A DNA stretch of 64,000 bases from Diogma glabrata (GCA_963693315.1 OY856186.1:282020935-282084934); one strand, 5' to 3'. Shown: positions 42,835 to 55,682, counted from the first letter of the stretch. The notes: generated by a model not told the origin, from the sequence alone. Program-made: numbers and translations.

Positions 42835-43670
42835 GACATGGAAATTTTTGAATTTGTAATAGTTTTTGAAATATTTTTGGAATTTTGATAAAAAGTTTGT
42901 ATTTTTGATTTTGTAATAATTTTTGCAATATTTTTAGAATTTTGGAAAAAGTTTTAATTTTTGATTTTGTAAGAATTTTTGGAATATTTTTAGAATTTTG
43001 AATAATTTTGAATATTTGATTTTATTATAATTTTTGGAATTTTGAAAATATTTTCAATTATTGATTTTGTAATAAATTTTGCAATATTGTTAGAATTTTG
43101 AAAAAAGTTTGAATTTTTAAGAATTTTTGGAATATTATTGGAATTTAGAAAAAGTTTAAATATTTGATATCATTCTAATTTTTGGAATATTTTTGGAATT
43201 CTGAAAAAAGTTTCAATTTTTGATTTTGTTATAATTTTTACAATATATTTAGAATTTTGATAAAATAGAATTTTTGAATTTTATGCCTATATATTTTTAG
43301 AATTTTGAAAAAAGTTTCAATTTTTGATTTTGTAAGAATTTTTGGAATATTTTTAGAATTTTGAAAAATTTTAAATTTTTGATTTTATTATAATCTTTGG
43401 AATTTTGAAAAAGTTTGAATTTTTGATTTTGTAATAATTTTTGCAATATTTTTAGAATTTTGGAAAAGTTTGAAGTTTTAAGAATTTTTGGAATATTATT
43501 GGTATTTAGAAAAAGTTTAAATATTTGATTTTATTCTAATTTTTGGACTATCTTGAGAATTTTGAAAAAAGTTTGATATTAATTAATTTTTACAATATTT
43601 TTGGAATTTTGAAAGAAATATATGAATTTGTGATTTTGTAATATTTTCTCGAAACGCTAAATGGAGAGGT
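42835..43670 (+). repeat. Foldback left arm: ~60-bp AT-rich sub-repeats
   Basis: About a dozen units of the form 'GATTTTGTAATAATTTTTGC', AATATTTTTAGAATTTTG, then AAAAAGTTT. Unit length varies by a few bases. The right arm (44,560-44,880) has roughly half as many. Confidence 0.75.
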
Positions 43671-44959
43671 TTTTGAGTAGTTTGCTGAGTGTATCATCTT
43701 TTCACTAAATTATGTTAATATAGGATCTGTTATAATTTTCCGGCAACGTATTGATGTTTCGTGTTAGTTTTGTAATAAATTTCTAAACAGAGATAAAAAA
43801 ATACTTGTACTTTAACAAAGAGCTATGTTTGATATACATCGCTGCCCAAAACTAAAAACCATGTCCTCATAAAAGTTTTTTTGCCGAAAACTATATCAAA
43901 TCTTTAACCCAGATCGAAGTCTTGATATCTCAGAGCTGTGAGATTTCAGCCTCTCCATATTTTCCTATTCAAACTTTGATTTTTATTTTGCATAGAAATA
44001 AAGATTTGTTTATTTTTTGTCCTAGGACAAAAAATGATAGTTTTTGAGACTGCTACCATGACAACTAGATGCAATGCACAAATGCAATGCACATAGTTTT
44101 TGTAAAATATATCCAAATAAAAAGTGCAATTTTAGTCCGGTTGGAGAAAAAATAACTTATTTGTGTATTTCATCGGATTGTCATGGTAATAGTCCCAAAA
44201 ATAATAATTTCTGGTACTGAGTACCAAGTAAGGACGTAAGGACAAGGTTTTTGGAAATATGTGGCGTCCAAAATGACTTACGTCCGTGCATCATATACTA
44301 TTTTTTATTCGCCGCAACCAAAATACTTTGAAAAAATTGATTAATCTAAATCAAAAATATGGAAGGGCTGAAATCTCACAGCTCTGAGATATCAAGACTT
44401 CGGTCTGGGTTAAGGATTTGTATTTAGTTTTCGGCAAAATACTTTTATGAGGACATGGTTTTAGTTTCGGAAAGCGATGTATATCAAACTTAACTCCTTG
44501 TTAAAGTACAAGTATTTTTTATCTCCGTTTAAAAATTTATTACAAAACTAACACGAAAATTATAATCAAAATTCCAAAAACATTGTTAAATTAAATAAAA
44601 TCAAACTTTTTCAAAACTCCAAAAATATTCCAAAAATTAGAATAAAATCAAATATTTAAATTTTTTCTAAATTCCAATAAATAATATTTCAAAAATTCTT
44701 AAAAATTCAAACTTTTTCCAAAATTCTAAAAATATTGCAAAAATTCTTACAAAATCAAAAATTAAAACTTTTGCCGACATTCTAAAAATATTGCAAAATT
44801 TATTCCAAATTCAAAAATACAAACTTTTTCAAAATTCCAAAAATATTTCAAAATCTATAACAAATTCAAAAATTTCCATGTCCAATTTCATTCCAAATTA
44901 CATTTACGTCATAAGAACAGCTACATTTTTTTCCAAAAAATTGGCTAAAAAAATAAATG

Positions 44960-45420
44960 AAATCATTTTTTGACACCCTTGACATTATTTTTTGACAAAC
45001 TTATAATGCCATAATTCTCTATAATAATAATAAAATTTCATGTCATACAAACTATTAATTTTATTTTTTTCTAAAAAAATTGGGTAAAAATAAATAAAAA
45101 CCTTTCTTTTGACACACTTGACAACATTTTTTGACAAACTGATAATGCCATAATTCTCAATAATAATAATAAAATTTCATTTCAAACAAAGAATTTTATT
45201 TTTTTCCAAAAAATTGGGTAAAAAAATAAATAAAAATCTTTCTTTTGACACACTTGACAACATTTTTTGACAAACTCATAATGCCATAATTTTCAATAAT
45301 AATAATAAAACTTCATTTCAAACAAACAATTAATTTTATTTTTTTTCCAAAAAATTAGGTAAAAAATGAATAAAAATCTTTCTTTTGACACACTTGACAA
45401 CATTTTTTTGACGTATGCAA
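44960..45420 (-). repeat. Foldback right arm: ~140-bp sub-repeats
   Basis: Inverted counterparts with 'TTTTGACACACTTGACAACA' near 45,105, 45,240 and 45,378, and a variant near 44,970. Confidence 0.8.
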
Positions 45421-45997
45421 TAATGGATAATGCAATAATCTAGTTTTTGATCTCATATACCAATCCTGACCATCAAGATTTCTCCAAATTCAATGTTCCT
45501 ACTCGTAATCACTTAAAATGAACGTTTTTTAAGCCAAAAATATGAAAATTTGCTATTTTTGACACACATAATGATTTTTTTGACACACTTCCGGTACAGT
45601 TATCGAACACAGCGTCCTTTCGGACCTGTCCCTTGAGTATACCTATTTTTTGAAATCCCTCCAGCGGTTTTCCCTGCAGCGTAGGTAATGACGGCCGGCC
45701 GGATGGACGGTCGGCAGACTGACATACATTTTTTTTTTGCTTTTTTAGAATCAGTAGGTCCTAAAACGTCGAGAAATGCCAAAAAAATGGGGGTAAGAAT
45801 TTCACTTTTGGCTCATGAATGTAATACTTAGGTCTTTCAGACCGAAGTAATTAAAACTTTTATAAATTTTGAAATAAAAATATGTGGAACAAGTAACCTT
45901 TGACCAAAATATTTGTTTTTTTTTTTCAAACAAATCGTTATATAACCATGACATGATTGGATTATTTTGAATTGAAATGTTACTATGATACAAATTT

Positions 45998-46250
45998 CTA
46001 TTTTTCATCTCGCGTGGGAAATGCAATTTTATTATGATAGTTAATATATAAACGATATTTGTTTTAAATTATTAAATTAGAAATCGACAACAAAACATTC
46101 AAAATTTATACATATTCTATTTTTTCATGGTTGCTTTGTTTCAAAAACATTGTAAAATTATATCAAAATACCATAGCAACTACAATTTGTTATTAAGCGT
46201 AAATGATTTTACACTAGAGGAAAAAGTTCATTTTCACAGGGGAATAAGCT
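45998..46250 (+). repeat. Inverted repeat D, left arm
   Basis: Mirrored at 49,820-50,085. Shared blocks are 'TTTTCATCTCGCGT', 'GGAAATGCA', 'AAATCGACAACA', 'GTTGCTTTGTTT', 'ACCATAGCAACTACAATTTG' and 'AAATGATTTT', then 'GGGGAATAAGC' (left) or GGGGATTAAGC (right, read inverted). The arms are about 250 bp, roughly 80-85% alike by eye, and may extend outward in weaker form. Confidence 0.75.
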
Positions 46251-46336
46251 TGCTTGAAAATATACTTTTCATCTGCTATCTTTTTTTATTTTATTTTAAA
46301 CGGCGTTCATGCTCCATGTAGGAGCGTTGCCAGGCT

Positions 46337-46792
46337 ACACCCAAAAAAAAATTCAATATTTTAAATCGACAGAGGTACATCGATTTAACAAAGTAAAAAA
46401 TTGCATATAAAACTGAAGAAATTGCCGTTAAATTAACAAAAATAAGAAAATGCTGCATTCGAAAGCTACTTTTGATTTAGAATTTTAAATCAATATATAA
46501 AATACTTGAATTGAATAAATTTTTGTTGACTTTAATAATCATATCAAAAGTACTGCAGTTAATTCTACAAAAGAGTAGTATGCTTGATATTCTAGATGTT
46601 TATAACAACAGCATTGACTGTCGAAATAACATTAAGTTTATTCATTTGAAAGTTAAGTTTTGTGCATTTGTATTAAAAGTAGTGATACAAACGATTTAAC
46701 TAAATAAAACTTTGGAGCCAAAACAATGTCATTTTATTCGAATTTACCTGCAATTTTGTCGGATCTACCACGATTATTTTTTTGGGTGTAAT
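46337..46792. mobile_element. ~456-bp MITE with 'TACACCCAAAAAAA' ends
   Basis: The left end 'TACACCCAAAAAAAAATTCA' is mirrored by 'TTATTTTTTTGGGTGTA' at the right. TA at both outer edges fits a TA target duplication of Tc1/mariner style. The 62-codon frame inside has no recognisable domain. Confidence 0.65.
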
Positions 46793-46799
46793 CTGCTTT

Positions 46800-49700
46800 G
46801 AATATTCACCACGGTCATTTGCAACAGCGACATAATTACCATGGCAGCCGATTAAACTCATCTGCTATCAGAGAACAATAAAATTTTATTGTTTACTACA
46901 CAATAAATAGAATTATTATTATCAAATGACATTATTGTTAAAAAGACTGAAACACAGTAGCGTATTCTACTCGCATATAATGACTGTTAGTTACTTGGCT
47001 GATTAACGCTCTCTAACTTCATCCTCGTGAAAAAAAATGATCATTACATTATGATTATTGTTGAGTAATATTCTATTTTCATACTATTTTCAACGTTAAA
47101 CGATTACAAAAAAAAAGTTTTAATTAACGCTGCTAGAAAGAGATATATGAGATAATAAAATGAAATAAAAAAATTTAAAACGAAAAGAGAATAAAATCAA
47201 AAAATTAACTAAAATAATACAAGTAGCGCGCGATTCAATTAATTATACACAAAACTTGGCAATGATATTATATCGCGATCGTTTGGTTTGTTATTTGTTT
47301 TTTTTTATTGACGTTTTATTGCTTTTATGCTGGGTATATTTTTTAACATTGTGAATTTTTTGTTTTAATTTACTTCAACCTTATGACTTTAATGTAAACT
47401 GTAGAGTTTATTTCCGTTTGTTTTCTTATAACAGAAGGGGTAAAATAACCAGTAAAACACTCTGAAATGGCCAGAGAAAAAGATCTTGTACGGCTCAATC
47501 GACTTTAATTCTATGCAAAAATGTGAGAGATCGCAAAACAAAGATAAACATGTTGGAGGTCCGTTTTCCGTATATATTTTCGATAGAGTTAGGGGTCAGT
47601 TAGATAGATAATAGATATATGGTGGATTATGAAACGTATAATAAAAAGTAATTTACAATAAAAGTTAGCTTTACTACCTAGCTTAGCAGTTGAAACATAT
47701 TTAGAATTGAACCACACCAACGAAACTAATTAATTTGGAAATTGCCTTGACGTTGACCGTTTTTTTGATATTCATTATAGTTAGTTATTGGCACTCAAAA
47801 CCATAAACGGAAAATTAACAAATTATTTGTAACTCAAATAAATCTATTGTTGTTCCAAATCATAATTTTTCAGATGACAACCCTGGCATTTAAGGTACTT
47901 GAAAAATCAGCTGTTTTGAAAATTTACTAAATTTTGTTGTTCTTGATCTAGATGAAAATGACCAAGCTCACATTTGAAAACTTTTGTACATGTAGATACA
48001 ACATAAATCTTTCCCAAATTTAAAAAAAAAATGATCCGAGTCCAGAGATTGCGACCCTGGGGCTGTTAAAACGAATACAAACGCAAACGGCTATGCTTTC
48101 ATCATTTTTGAGTTTATGTTATTTAAGCTCCTACTTTCTTTTAGATAGACATTTCATTTCTAACCTCAAAGGCTTTCAGCTATCTTACCCAAGAGGCTCC
48201 AATGGAATTAGCGTTATGCTAACATAATGCACGAGTCACGACACTCTCACGCCATACGATTACAACAACAAATCTCATAAAAACATCAAAATATCCCATA
48301 GAAATATTAAATAGATTTTCTTTTGTTTCTGTTTTGACTGCAACTGTTGCGTTTACTGTCATCGTGTATACGAGGATTAAGGATTGCATTAAAACATTGA
48401 GATTTTTTTCTAAGAACGTCAACAAAATTTTATTACTTCAGTTTTTATCTAACTACACTAAAAATTTTACTATATTAAGCTATAGATTTCAGCTAAATAT
48501 TTAATTCCACAAAAATAACGAATACCACAAAACTTGGTAATTTTTAAACAAAAAAGAAAATATTATATCACCGTTAATGGGTTGAGAATATTCACAAAAC
48601 TGTATGCTATATACCAAAAATGTCGAACTAAATTTCTTCTAAATATCATGAACCAACAGTACATTCCTTTAAAACGAGACAGAATATTAAACAAGTTGAA
48701 AAAATATATAGAAACAAAAGTCGATCGAATAAATTGTGCGCGTCGACTCATGCATAAAAAGTTATTAATTTTTATTGGAGAACACAACTTCGAAGAATAA
48801 TATGATTAAACCGATAAATTGGATTGCACGCGTCGACTCATGCAAAAAGAATCGTTGTAAAATGCATGGATTCTCAAGTAATATAAATTTATTCCCAAAA
48901 AAAAACATTGATTCATGAATAGGACAAATTAGTAAAACAAAGAAATTTTCTTTTATTCTTCTGTCACCCAGCTGCGTAACAACTGAACTTTTTAAAAACT
49001 TCGTGAATAAAAGAGTTTACTGTTTAGTTAATACGTCAAGAACCATCTCCTAATTTAAAAATACCGATACCGCAGCCTCAAAATTTTAAAGAGGATGAAT
49101 GTGCGAAATAAAAAGAACATCACTGGCGAGATATCCCTTTTTGTAATTAAACAAAAAATATTACTCATTCGAGCGCTACAGTCTAACTTGTAATCTTAAA
49201 ATTAAAAAAACTAAAAAACTAACTAATCTTAAAATTAAAAAATCTATTTTTATTCGACAATAATAGTAGATTCTTGTATGAGTTTAGAATCATCGTATGC
49301 GAATGCCATCATCGTATGCGAATACAAGATGCTATTTTATCCACGACTGCAAAATATTTCGATTAGTTTGCCTGCTAAAGTTTTTATCACCATATTGAAA
49401 CACATCATAGATAGCATAGAAAAACAAAACAATTAACGGAAAATCTTACATTTTTTATTTTATATATGTATTGTATTCATTTTAAACTTTTTGATAATAC
49501 TATACCAACAAATTTTAAGTTTTTATATTGTTTTTATATTAGGGGAATATTTAATAAACTATAGAACTGTTGTAGAATGTAACGATTGCGTCACATTCTT
49601 CATCAAGTGAGAGAATGTATAAAATTACAATGGAGACGTACACATGGAAAGCATATATTCTTTAGTAGTCGTGGATAAAATTTTTTATTACACAACAAAG

Positions 49701-49815
49701 ATTCAAAAAATTACATTAATTAATTAAATTATTATTACTACCAACAAAACTGAACAATAATCAAAACCATCTACTAACAATAGCATCTAAACACTTTTTT
49801 TCTATGATGTCTATA
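46800..49815. other. Interior between the arms of inverted repeat D, no recognisable gene
   Basis: About 3 kb of AT-rich DNA. A short repeated string 'CGCGTCGACTCATGCA' occurs at about 48,740 and 48,828, and 'TCATCGTATGCGAAT' twice near 49,290-49,320. Open frames up to 88 codons (48,534-48,800, basic, Lys/Arg-rich) have no family match by eye. Confidence 0.5.
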
Positions 49816-49819
49816 GTCA

Positions 49820-50085
49820 TGCCGGCTTAATCCCCTTTGAAAATGGTTTTTTTTCTACTAGTGCAAAATCATTTTCGCTAAATAACAAATTGTAGTTGCT
49901 ATGGTATGTTCATATAATTTTGCAAAGTTTTTAAAACAAAGCAACGAGGAAAAAATAGGAAATAGAATTTTAAATGTTATGTTGTCGATTTTTAATTTAA
50001 TAATTTATAATAAATATCGAGTATATATATGTGTATTGTGTATATACATCATAGAAAATAAAATAATGCATTTCCTACGCGAGAT
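49820..50085 (-). repeat. Inverted repeat D, right arm
   Basis: Reverse-complement counterpart of 45,998-46,250. Together the arms bracket about 3.6 kb, which would make a roughly 4.1-kb element if they are its ends. Confidence 0.75.
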
Positions 50086-50913
50086 GAAAACATTTTACGT
50101 TCGTGAAATTATCCCACTCGATGCTGTCGCGTCTCGTGAACAAATTTTTACTCGCGAAAAAGCAGGGTTTTCATCTCTTGTAGCAAAATGAACTATTTTC
50201 TTCTAAGCAGTTTTAATTTAAAAAATAATTCGTATTCTATTTTGTAAGCAATGATTTCTTCAAGAACTAATTGAACTATTAGAACTATTTTGTTTACTAC
50301 TAACTATTTGGTTTTTAATTCGGTCGTTCTTTTTGTATCGGTCGTTCATCATTCACCACAATCACCAATGATTTTTTCATTGTTGTTCATTTGGATCGGT
50401 CGGACATTTTACATTGTTCTTTTGTTCGATTTATTTTTAACAAAGTTTTTGTTTTTGAATCGGTCGTTCGTTTTAAATTCTCCAGTTTTTGAACGAATCG
50501 TTTGTTGTGAGCAAAACATTGTGCAGTTTTCTTTTTTTTTATTTATTTTTTGTTTCCTTTTTATACGAAGAATTTTTAATTTTTTTCAATTCATTCAGAA
50601 TATATGCCTGTTTTTTAAATTATTAACTGTGTGAACAGCTTTTTTCGGTGTCTTGTAAGGCAAATTTATTTAGATATAGAAACATTTGAAAGAACTCATT
50701 TTTATACGCAGTTCATTACTCATAAAAAATTTTCATTAATGCATCATAGATTAGGCCGACAAACGATGTTTCTATATTACTAACTGAACGATCATTCATC
50801 ATTAACTTAAGTGAATTATTCAATTAACATCAGGTGCTAACGACCGACACATAATTAGTAAATGCTATAATTAGCTTTCAAATAATTTTATTTTAAATTT
50901 ATATTTTAACAGG

Positions 50914-51160
50914 AACCCTATTCCCGAACACATAAATGTGAATTTTGACAAAATTGTGAAATTTGTATTTCATCGCATTCAACGGTAACGGTAACGAATT
51001 TACGAAAAACGAATTTCATATTATTGTCAAAATTGAATTTAGACAATATTGTGAAATTCGTGTTTCGGAAAATCGTTAACGTTACCGTTTAATTTTATGC
51101 AATACAAACTTTACAATATTGTCAAAATTCACATTTATGTGTTCGGAATAGGGCCCCAGG
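50914..51160. mobile_element. ~245-bp palindromic MITE
   Basis: Arms of about 110-120 bp. The left end 'CCCTATTCCCGAACACATAA' and 'ATGTGAATTTTGACAA' are mirrored at the right by 'TTGTCAAAATTCACAT' and 'TTATGTGTTCGGAATAGGG'. Further in, 'ACGGTAACGGTAACG', 'AACGAATTTCA' and 'ATATTGTC' are also mirrored. No coding capacity. Confidence 0.8.
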
Positions 51161-51164
51161 GTTT

Positions 51165-52500
51165 TGTTGTGAACAATAAAACTCAAGTAAGGAAGGAAAT
51201 ACAATATAGTCCCTGGGCCCGCGCCGATTTCATTTGATGATTACCTACCTCATATTTTAAACTTCGTGAAGCACCTGTCCTTGACGAGTCCGAAAACTTT
51301 TCTTCTGCCATTTTCCACGGTTCGGCCGCTTTTTTGTTGGGCAAGCTCCGTAAAATGCCTGAGATCGCCTGGGACAATTTATTTTTAACTATCGGAACTA
51401 TCTATTTTAACGATCGGAAAGTTTGCTCTAGAACACGAGGGTAAACTTGTGCGACAAAAATGTGTCTGCTATTGTCGAGTCCCAATTGACATTTTGGCAT
51501 GTTTGGATTATCGGTCATCGGACTAGATCAGAGCAGAAAAATGTTTGTCGGACAAGGTTACCCACGTGTTCTAAAACAATGTTCCCCCCTCATAAATTAA
51601 AAAAAAATGTAGTATCAAATTTAAAAGATCCCGGGCAATCGGCATTTTTCGAAACTTATGCCGAACGCAAAGACACCACAGTACTCTCGGGGTTAGGGAA
51701 AATCTTTGAAAGATAGTTACTGTAGGTTTAGTAACCACGGAACAGTTTTTTCCTTAGAGAAGCAGTTTTTACTTTAGTTTCCTTCTGGTTTCAGTCCTGA
51801 GTACAGGTTTTTCATTATTAAATTATTCGTCAGTCGTTCAAATATTAGTTTTCGGAATTGTTTTGCTTAGTTTCAAAAGCGGCAACATGGATCAACACCT
51901 TAAAGTTTGTGTTTTGCTTACCCTACGTTAACATAGTTAATCTTTCCAGTGCCAGGTATTAGGTAAACACCGATTTTTATCGTTTTCGTCTATATGGACC
52001 ATATTTTTATTTCTGTTTCAATTTTGCTTAGACCTATTCACTATTATCGTCTCTTATAGAAAAATAATGTATTTTGTTTGGGTTTATTGAAATTTATATA
52101 CTCAAGCACCACAACGTCTGTGCGTCGCTGACAATGGTAAAATATTAGAGGCTCTTACTTCTGTGCTACGAATATGTAGAAGAAGCGTTTTTAAGCTGTT
52201 CCAGGATTCCAGTCCTATTTTTTAGGCTTGCTATAGTGTTTAAAAGAGTTCAGATTGTTTTCCATATTTCAGATATTTTAGCATTTCTTCGGTATTTTGC
52301 CTTTCAAGTCCATCTGTTTTTAAAATTACTATGCTTTTCAACTTTGCCAAATATACGAGTCCGTGCCCCATACCCAAGCATCTCTAACCGATATCGCCCA
52401 TCAACTGTTCAATGTCTGGCGAAGGAATGGCTACGAATAAATTTGTCTAATTAAAGCATTTGCTGGCAACCGATAGATGACCGATTCAGGCTAACAGCTG
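51165..52500. other. Unassigned block of moderate base composition
   Basis: Less AT-rich than the flanks, with several blocks of non-repetitive sequence. Open frames of 64-89 codons (minus 51,377-51,183; plus 51,447-51,716; plus 52,236-52,454) carry no motif that I recognise. The composition suggests an old transposable element or a remnant of unique sequence. Confidence 0.35.
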
Positions 52501-53385
52501 GTTTAGGAGAATCACTATTTATGGTATATAAGTTATAATGCACCTTTAATATGATAAAATGAAACTGAAAATGAATATAAATAATAATAATATTGAATAA
52601 TATATTATTAATTAGTTAGATTTTCCGCAATGCAAATAATATTCAGAAATTTTAGTGGCAGGTAACAATCCAAAACGATGGTCGTTATCGACATTCATGC
52701 ATTAATTTGAATGTTATGTTAAACATAACTACACTAATGAAAGCTATTTAAAAAAGATATTTAGTCAGCGTGCTTACTGGCAGCATAGCAAATGATGTAT
52801 ATGAGTGATACGGTATGACAAACGGGACTAACCTATGAATTTAAAAATCACAAAAAAACCTTCATTTAATCAACTAAAAACCATTCTTTTAAAGAAATCG
52901 ATTTACATAAGATTATAAACATTCATAACCTCCAAAATAGCGTATTCTTACTCAACATTTAAATTATCTTCCTGCTTCATTCAATAAAATAAAAGGCCAC
53001 CAAAAAATTATTATAGTGTCACATCATGAATATAAAAAAAAATTACAAAAACACTAACCAACCAAATCGTACTGTATTCACAATACAATTTTTTTTTATT
53101 TTTTATGTCTTATAAACTATAATTTAGAAATCTAAATTTGAATTCGATTTTATTCTATTTTAATTTACATAAATCGAAGGTCAAATCAAATACATGTAAT
53201 AAAAATTAATTTTTCAATAGCATTTTTTTATTCGTTTTGTTTATGTGTATTTTTATTTATTCGCAAAAAACATTTGCTTATTTTAAATAAAATTTATTTC
53301 TTTGGTGTTAGTATACGTAGGAATCGTTGGCAATTTTGCATCATTATTTTGAATTTATTCATCAATTTGTAAGAGATAACAAACG

Positions 53386-53740
53386 GAGCAGAAATTTGTT
53401 AGAGCTCAAATTGAACCCATTAGGTTTGCTCTAGTTCGATTGGATCCTAGTCATGAGTGTAACGATTTTGTTCAATCATGCCCTGATTAAGATAGTGAAT
53501 AGGGCAAAGCATAGTAAGGTATTCTATATCACGCCCTGATCAGATTGCGTAGTTATGGGTCAAATACGAAAAACCAGATCAGTGCTGGATATACTCAAAT
53601 AAGTTTAACCCTAAAAGGGAATTGTAATTCAGGTTCAGACCACCCCCACATTAGATTACACTAAAAGGACTTGTTATTTCTGGCCCTGATCACGCCCTGA
53701 CTGTATTGAGGGTTTCACTAACTAATTTCTGCTCGGAAAG
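53386..53740. mobile_element. ~355-bp MITE-like element
   Basis: The ends 'GGAGCAGAAATTTGTTAG' and 'CTAACTAATTTCTGCTCGG' are inverted repeats with about two mismatches. The interior is less AT-rich and repeats 'GCCCTGATCA' or 'TGCCCTGATTA' in several places, as in palindromic MITEs. Confidence 0.6.
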
Positions 53741-53759
53741 CAAACCTTTACACTTAGCC

Positions 53760-54975
53760 TCAAATAAACAATGAAAATCTATCCAAATATAGATAAAATT
53801 GTAGCAATTCTGATTACTCAAAAACAATTAATGCCATCCTAAATATAGAACGAACTATTTTCTAATTAGCTCCATATAAAATCCCGGAACATCGAACGGA
53901 AGTTTCTACTTCAATCAAAAACATACAAAACGAAAAAAGAAGCTAAATAAAAAACATTATGAACCCAAAAGCTTTTAGATAATTATTTACGTGCTGTATC
54001 CGGGTTCATAATGTCCTATTCCACCAACCGAACAAAATAATATAAATTTCTATTAAATAGAATTAAAAAACAAAGAAAAAAATAGAACTCGAAAAACTTT
54101 TTTTTATCCTTCGAATCCCTAGAGGCTCTTAATGTTTTATTGACTGATTTTTTGTTGTTGTTTTGTTTATTTTATCCCATGCACTGTTTCTGATGAGACA
54201 AATAAAATGTGACACCCTCTTTTTTTTGAGTAAACAAAAAATTCAAAAGAGACACAGCTCATGGTGTTACCCCTAACCCTTAGTTTTCAATCAATTATTG
54301 TAATTAGAGTAGATAAAATTGCAATGATTTAAATATCATAAAAATAAATCAGAATGGGAATATGGCGATGGTTTCAGTTTGATTTAAAACTGACTCTTGT
54401 AATAATTTCGATTGATATCGTTTATATAATGTAAATTAAAATATTAAAATACTACTGATAGTAAATTAAATGATAAAAAAATACCAACTGCAACAGGAAG
54501 GAAACATAATTTAAAAGTATTAAAAATATAATGCAGAATAACAACAATAAAAACAAAATTTTTTAAATTGGAGCTAGATAAAAAGTGAAAAAATTATTTT
54601 TGTAATTATGATTCACATGTTTTTTGCATCCTGTATTCCCAATGCGTCACCTTCTGCGAACAGTATGAATAATTATTTGTTGTGATTTTTCTCTGGGAAA
54701 GATTTTTGCATTTTATTTGATCCTATTTGTAATGACGCTATTTTTTGCTTTAGAATTTCATGATTCTGTGAAACTAATTTAAACGACTAAATTGAGTAAA
54801 TAATTTAATTTTCAAGTGTCATATTTCGATTCTATTATTTTAATTATTTCCAAGGAATTTGTTGATAAAACCACTTGTACTAAACACTCGATTTTTTGAA
54901 AATTGAAAAACCAAATAAATTGGGTCTGAAATTTCAAGGCCTTTAAATATCAAGACTTCGGCGTGTTAATGGTCT
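53760..54975. other. AT-rich intergenic stretch
   Basis: No recognisable gene or long repeat. A minus-strand 'AATAAAAAAAA' at about 54,976-54,986 could be the 3' end of the CR1-like LINE in which element 2 sits. Confidence 0.4.
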
Positions 54976-55010
54976 TTTTTTTATTGAAAGTTAGGAAATG
55001 TTTAGTGTTA

Positions 55011-55014
55011 ATAT
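55011..55014. repeat. Target-site duplication ATAT (left)
   Basis: ATAT precedes the left LTR and is repeated at 61,478-61,481 after the right LTR. Confidence 0.8.
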
Positions 55015-55670
55015 TGTTACGTTTTTCCAACCTTACTTCGAATTGGCCTTACTCTCAATTCGATAAACGTAATTCCCAATCTCTTCCTGAGTTCGATCAC
55101 TGATTAGTAAGCACAAACACCAGGTTTTATTAAGAATTCAACACCTTAATTCTGTCACAACAACAGGGAAACAATACAGCAAACAATATTCCTAACTAGA
55201 ATATTCTTTTAACAGCTTCAGAAACTCCAACGGTTTATTCTAGAAATTTCCAGTAACTCAACGTTCAAAATAATACACAAATTATTTCTACTCAATAACA
55301 CTTATAACTTTATTCACTAATTTAAAGATCACTTTTATAATTTTAACTTCACAATCGCAGGTTTAAAATAAACTAATTAAAAACTACAAGAAACAATTTC
55401 TTTATATACATTCTGCTTAATCTCTAGAAATTTCTAGGTTACTTTTTAGAAACCTTGAGAAAATATTAGAATATTCGATTATTTTACGTTACGTTAATTT
55501 GATTCATAAAATCATAAAACAAATAGACCTTAATTCTAAGAATATGTACAACAACAACAATGTTCATTTCATTAATCTGTTGTAGTATTTTGTTGATTTG
55601 ATTTTCCTAGAAGTGACCGTAATCGTCTAGATTTTTCTGTAATCGTCTAGATTTTTCTGCAATCGTAACA
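55015..55670 (-). repeat. Element 2 LTR, 3' copy
   Basis: 656 bp. On the minus strand it carries a TATA-type box ('TGTATATAAAG', near 55,400-55,412) and AATAAA signals near 55,313 and 55,126. The U3 edge has about two copies of 'TAATCGTCTAGATTTTTCTG'. Confidence 0.95.
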
Positions 55671-55682
55671 ATACCCTCCACT
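55671..55682 (-). promoter_or_regulatory. Element 2 polypurine tract
   Basis: 'GTGGAGGGTAT' on the minus strand abuts the 3' LTR. It is short and partly interrupted, but in the right place. Confidence 0.6.

Larger units (their letters stand above)
42044..45852. mobile_element. Foldback-type element, 3.8 kb, with sub-repeated inverted arms
   Basis: The left arm (about 42,044-44,063) and right arm (about 44,177-45,852) are inverted copies that meet at a roughly 115-nt apex. The ends read 'AATTACTTCGGTCTGAAAGA' in both directions. Each arm has a unique outer 280 bp, then several about 140-bp repeats with 'GTCAAGTGTGTCAAAA', then AT-rich about 60-bp units, then a unique inner block. Copy numbers of the sub-repeats differ between arms. 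This is the architecture of Drosophila FB-like elements. No transposase is present and no clean target duplication is visible. It begins 44 bp after the element 1 target duplication. Confidence 0.85.

Noticed and set aside
48534..48800. 88-codon basic open frame
   Set aside because: No recognisable domain, no homologous copy in the window, strongly AT-biased codons, and an antisense frame of equal length. Kept only as a remark.
51283..51305. Possible hammerhead-ribozyme-like string ('GACGAGTCCGAAAAC')
   Set aside because: The conserved CUGAUGA core is absent and the helices do not close, so the ribozyme reading fails.
51447..51716. 89-codon open frame in the balanced-composition block
   Set aside because: No motif, no similar frame elsewhere in the window and no splice context that would make a gene.
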